This document shows positions 61,746-64,000 of a stretch of DNA of 64,000 nucleotides, one piece after another. The first letter of the stretch is position 1; every line of letters starts with the position of its first letter. Location of the stretch: the NCBI RefSeq assembly GCF_029319185.1, contig NZ_CP119754.1, forward strand, positions 2,480,001 through 2,544,000, in the 5' to 3' direction. This DNA is from Superficieibacter sp. HKU1 (lineage in GTDB: Bacteria; Pseudomonadota; Gammaproteobacteria; Enterobacterales; Enterobacteriaceae). A program made the translations under genes and the position numbers. Under the pieces are notes generated by a model, which had not been told where the DNA came from, did not search any database, and saw nothing but the letters and a program-made list of their open reading frames with translations.

Positions 61746-62736
61746 GTTCCCTCATCCATTTTCCGGTCAACGCGATGCCATCTTCCATTGAATACCGGGG
61801 CCGGTAGCCCAGTTCCTCAATCGCCTTGTGCGCACTCAGCGTCATATCAAAACACACGGTCCCGGCGCTATAACGGGTCACCGGCGGCTCTTTGTTAAGG
61901 CAGTGGCCGAATATTTCCATGCCGCGCGCCGCGAGCGACAGCACGGGCCACGGCACATTACGGATCTGATAGTGCAGTCCCAGCTGCTCGCGCAGCAGCG
62001 CGTCGAGCATCGTCCTCAGACGCTGCGGCTGGTGGTTAGTGACGTTATACACGCTTCCGGAACGCAGGGTTCGACGAGTTGCCAGTTCCATCGCGTATAC
62101 CACGTTCTGCACAAAAGTCAGATCCAGCAGCGCTTCGCCGCCGCGCGGCAACCGCAGCACACCGTTATCCCGGCGCAGCTGTTGCAGCAGGCGCGGGACA
62201 ATCACGTTGTCGTGCGGACCAAATAAACCGCGCGGGCGCAGTATGACCCAGGTTGTTGATGCAAAACGCGCCACCGCATCAGTGATGACCTGCTCGGCAG
62301 CCTGTTTACTGTGGGCGTAATGGCTACTGAAACGCCGGGCGCGGTAATTTTCCGTCAAATCATAGTGATGCTGAAAATCAAAATATACAGCCGGGGTAGA
62401 AATATGAATGAAGCGCGGAACCTGAACCGTGCCTGCCGCCTGCGCCAGGCGCTGCGTGACCTGCACGTTGGTGAGCCAGAAATCAGCCCGACGGCCCCAG
62501 GGCGAAGATTTGGCCGCGCAGTGCCATACCGCATCGCAGCCTTCCACCAGCCGAATGCACTCCTCTACGCTCGCGGTGGTCAGATCGCGCGGCACAAAGG
62601 TGGCGCCCATCCGCTGAAGCTGTTCGCCCTGCGCCGGGTTACGCCCGATAGCCACTACGTCATGCCCGGTCACAAGCAGATGCTCTGCCGCATTGCGTCC
62701 CAGTCCGCTGGTGGCGCCCGTCAGCAGGATCTTCAC
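61723..62736 (-). CDS. 3beta-HSD/OleD-like NAD(P)-dependent oxidoreductase (cluster copy 2)
   Basis: 337 residues, extended SDR fold: TGATSGLG at 6-13, HISTPAVYF near 111-119, and YAHSK at 140-144. The closest functional analogy known to me is OleD/LstD, which reduces the beta-keto acid made by a thiolase-like condensing enzyme; the gene is indeed immediately downstream of a KAS III-like gene (4-base overlap). It is paralogous to the oxidoreductase at 55867-56829. The assignment to beta-keto reduction is inference from this pairing. Confidence 0.75.
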   Translation of the reverse strand: MKILLTGATSGLGRNAAEHLLVTGHDVVAIGRNPAQGEQLQRMGATFVPRDLTTASVEECIRLVEGCDAVWHCAAKSSPWGRRADFWLTNVQVTQRLAQAAGTVQVPRFIHISTPAVYFDFQHHYDLTENYRARRFSSHYAHSKQAAEQVITDAVARFASTTWVILRPRGLFGPHDNVIVPRLLQQLRRDNGVLRLPRGGEALLDLTFVQNVVYAMELATRRTLRSGSVYNVTNHQPQRLRTMLDALLREQLGLHYQIRNVPWPVLSLAARGMEIFGHCLNKEPPVTRYSAGTVCFDMTLSAHKAIEELGYRPRYSMEDGIALTGKWMREHGHNHRL

Positions 62737-63740
62737 GGCAGAAATACCATGCCTGCCAGCGTCAGTCCCGCCGCCGTACCAATCAGCATCGCCGGCTGGC
62801 CGCCAATCAACCGTCCACTTACCACCGCTTCATGTAGCGCGAAAGGAATGGACGCCGCCACCTGATTGCCATGATGCCGGTAAATATCAATCAATACCGA
62901 TTCCGGCACGCGCAGTCGCCTGCGCATATGTTCGAGAGACAGGTGGCTGGCCTGATGCGGCACCACCGTGGCAAGATCCGCCAGCGTCACGCCGCTTTTT
63001 GCCAGCAGTCGGGCAAAGTAGTCGTCAATTAATGAAGAGGCGTAGCGAAACAGCGCTTTTCCCTGCATATGAAACAAAAAATCACTCTCGCTCATTCCTG
63101 CTCTGGGATTACGCCGCGTGCCGCCAGCGCGAATTTCGCACAGCTCGCTGCCGTCCGGGTACATCTCGATCAGACTCGCCATAATGCCGCTGGAGCCGTC
63201 GCCGCGTTCGACAATCGCACATGCGGCACCGTCGCCAAAAATCAGCGAGGATTCTTCATGCGCCCAGTCGATACCGCGGGAGGCAATGTCCGCAGATACA
63301 ATTGCAATGCGCCGGTATGCGCCGGTATTCAGCAATCCGCCAGCGACTTCCAGCGCGGAAATAAAACTGACGCAGCTGCTGTTAATATCAAAGCCCGCTA
63401 TGCCTGCAGGCATTCTGGCGGCTTTCAGAATATGGATGGCGCTACAGGGCAGCGCCTGAACGGCAATCGCCGAGGCGCAAATCAGTAAATCAATCGATGA
63501 GGGAGACAACGCTCCTGCGTTGAGGGCGTTATGCAGCGCCTGCGCCGCCAGCTCAGCCTGACTGGCGTCGTTAGTAACGTGGTAGCGCCAGGCAATACCC
63601 GAGCGTTTTTCCACATAGCCCGCTGGCTTGCCGAGCCGGATATCCAGCATTGATGAGGTAATACGCTCCGTTGGTAGCGCGGTGCCCGTTGAGACGATTT
63701 TTAGCGCGACGGTAACGCCAGGGCGGGTCGAATACTCCAT
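62733..63740 (-). CDS. KAS III-like condensing enzyme, first gene of the cluster
   Basis: 335 residues from MEYSTRPGVTVALKIVSTGT, thiolase superfamily, KAS III/FabH-like. The triad is complete: Cys123 in DINSSCVSF, His262 in VVPHQAS and Asn292 in HHGNQVAAS. It should perform Claisen condensation or acyl transfer on acyl-CoA or acyl-ACP. The start at 63740 follows AGGAAGTG; ATGs further upstream (63776-63794) lie almost on the narI terminator and are less likely. The housekeeping FabH is encoded elsewhere in enterics, so this is an accessory enzyme. No ACP gene is nearby. Confidence 0.82.
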   Translation of the reverse strand: MEYSTRPGVTVALKIVSTGTALPTERITSSMLDIRLGKPAGYVEKRSGIAWRYHVTNDASQAELAAQALHNALNAGALSPSSIDLLICASAIAVQALPCSAIHILKAARMPAGIAGFDINSSCVSFISALEVAGGLLNTGAYRRIAIVSADIASRGIDWAHEESSLIFGDGAACAIVERGDGSSGIMASLIEMYPDGSELCEIRAGGTRRNPRAGMSESDFLFHMQGKALFRYASSLIDDYFARLLAKSGVTLADLATVVPHQASHLSLEHMRRRLRVPESVLIDIYRHHGNQVAASIPFALHEAVVSGRLIGGQPAMLIGTAAGLTLAGMVFLP

Positions 63741-63792
63741 TATACGTTCACTTCCTGATTCCACGATGCGCATCATGATATAAATAAAACGC

Positions 63793-63826
63793 AAAAAAAA
63801 CCCAGGAATATTTGTTCCTGGGTTTT
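63793..63826 (-). terminator. narI terminator at the cluster boundary
   Basis: On the minus strand, AAAACCCAGGAA-caaata-TTCCTGGG followed by TTTTTTTT is a strong intrinsic terminator 18 bases after narI and about 50 bases before the first cluster start codon. Confidence 0.9.
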
Positions 63827-63844
63827 GCGACGCTATGCCGTTAA

Positions 63845-64000
63845 TCAGCGGCGGGCGCGGACTATCTGGTATTTACGCGTCAGATACTCCACCGGCGCAC
63901 TCCAGATATGGACCAGTCGGGAGAACGGAAACAGCAGGAACAATGTCATCCCCAGCACCAGGTGAACGCGGAAAATAAACGCCACGCCCTCGAGGTGGGA
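63845..64000 (-). CDS. narI: NarI, nitrate reductase A gamma subunit (C-terminal part)
   Basis: The last 51 residues of the cytochrome b subunit of NarGHI, which oxidises quinol in the inner membrane. The visible end contains FRVHLVLGMTLFLLFPFSRL (with a haem-ligand His) and PVEYLTRKYQIVRARR, almost as in E. coli NarI. The rest of the gene and narGHJ lie beyond the window edge. Confidence 0.95.
   Translation of the reverse strand, partial: SHLEGVAFIFRVHLVLGMTLFLLFPFSRLVHIWSAPVEYLTRKYQIVRARR

Noticed and set aside
52961..63850. Prophage or integrative element signature beside the tRNA genes
   Set aside because: No integrase, excisionase, mobility gene or clear direct repeat of the tRNA end is visible; only the location and the altered CCA suggest acquisition.

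Overview
This window is a stretch of enterobacterial chromosome. Nearly every housekeeping gene is a close relative of an Escherichia coli or Salmonella gene: suf, ydiIJK, ppsA-ppsR, aroH, btuCED, ihfA, pheST, rplT-rpmI-infC-thrS, pfkB, tonB, clsA, opp, adhE, tdk, hns, galU, rssB, purU, tyrTV and nar. Residue-level differences in TonB, YdiV, Tdk and YniA, and several content differences, argue against E. coli K-12 and against S. Typhimurium LT2 as I remember them. A Citrobacter or Salmonella-like member of the Enterobacteriaceae fits best; I cannot name the species from the sequence alone.

Layout. (1) 1-8829, mostly minus strand: sufDCBA for Fe-S assembly, then a small plus-strand gene resembling the anti-adaptor IraP, an LpxP-type lipid A acyltransferase that is not at its usual locus, then menI and ydiJ. 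(2) 8830-15586: ydiK, the sRNA gene rprA, the divergent pair ppsA/ppsR, aroH with its TrpR operator, and hemP behind Fur boxes. The ydiL-aroD-ydiD block that separates rprA from ppsA in E. coli is absent here. (3) 15593-28379, all minus: selO, ydiV, nlpC, btuDEC and the translation operon ihfA-pheTS-pheM-rplT-rpmI-infC-thrS, with the AUU start of infC and the pheM leader peptide intact. (4) 28722-32058: ydiY, pfkB, ydiZ, yniA. (5) At about 32060-32089 there is an order breakpoint relative to E. coli: yniA faces tonB. From there the map runs tonB, yciI, yciY, clsA, yciU, a Kv-type ion channel gene, oppFDCBA, ychE, adhE, tdk, hns, galU, rssB, ychJ, purU and two tRNA-Tyr genes. rssA is missing between rssB and ychJ.

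(6) The unusual part is 53020-63740. An eleven-gene, tightly overlapping minus-strand operon sits between the second tRNA-Tyr gene and narI, where E. coli has only a short spacer. In transcription order it encodes a KAS III-like condensing enzyme, a 3beta-HSD/OleD-like NAD(P)-dependent oxidoreductase, a metallo-beta-lactamase-fold hydrolase, an F390-synthetase/PaaK-like adenylating enzyme, an Aur1-like PAP2 protein, a sterol-desaturase-family di-iron protein, a membrane fatty acid desaturase, a second and paralogous NAD(P)-dependent oxidoreductase, a ceramide-glucosyltransferase-like GT2, a degenerate alpha/beta-hydrolase-like protein and an MGT-type GT1 glycosyltransferase. There is no carrier protein, polyketide synthase, transporter, regulator or integrase. 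Taken together, the enzymes look able to condense, reduce, activate, oxidise, desaturate and glycosylate a fatty chain, so a membrane-associated glycolipid is my best inference. I do not recognise it as a described pathway.

RpoS and stress control recur in the window: rprA (translation of rpoS), rssB (RpoS proteolysis adaptor), a predicted RssB anti-adaptor and hns.
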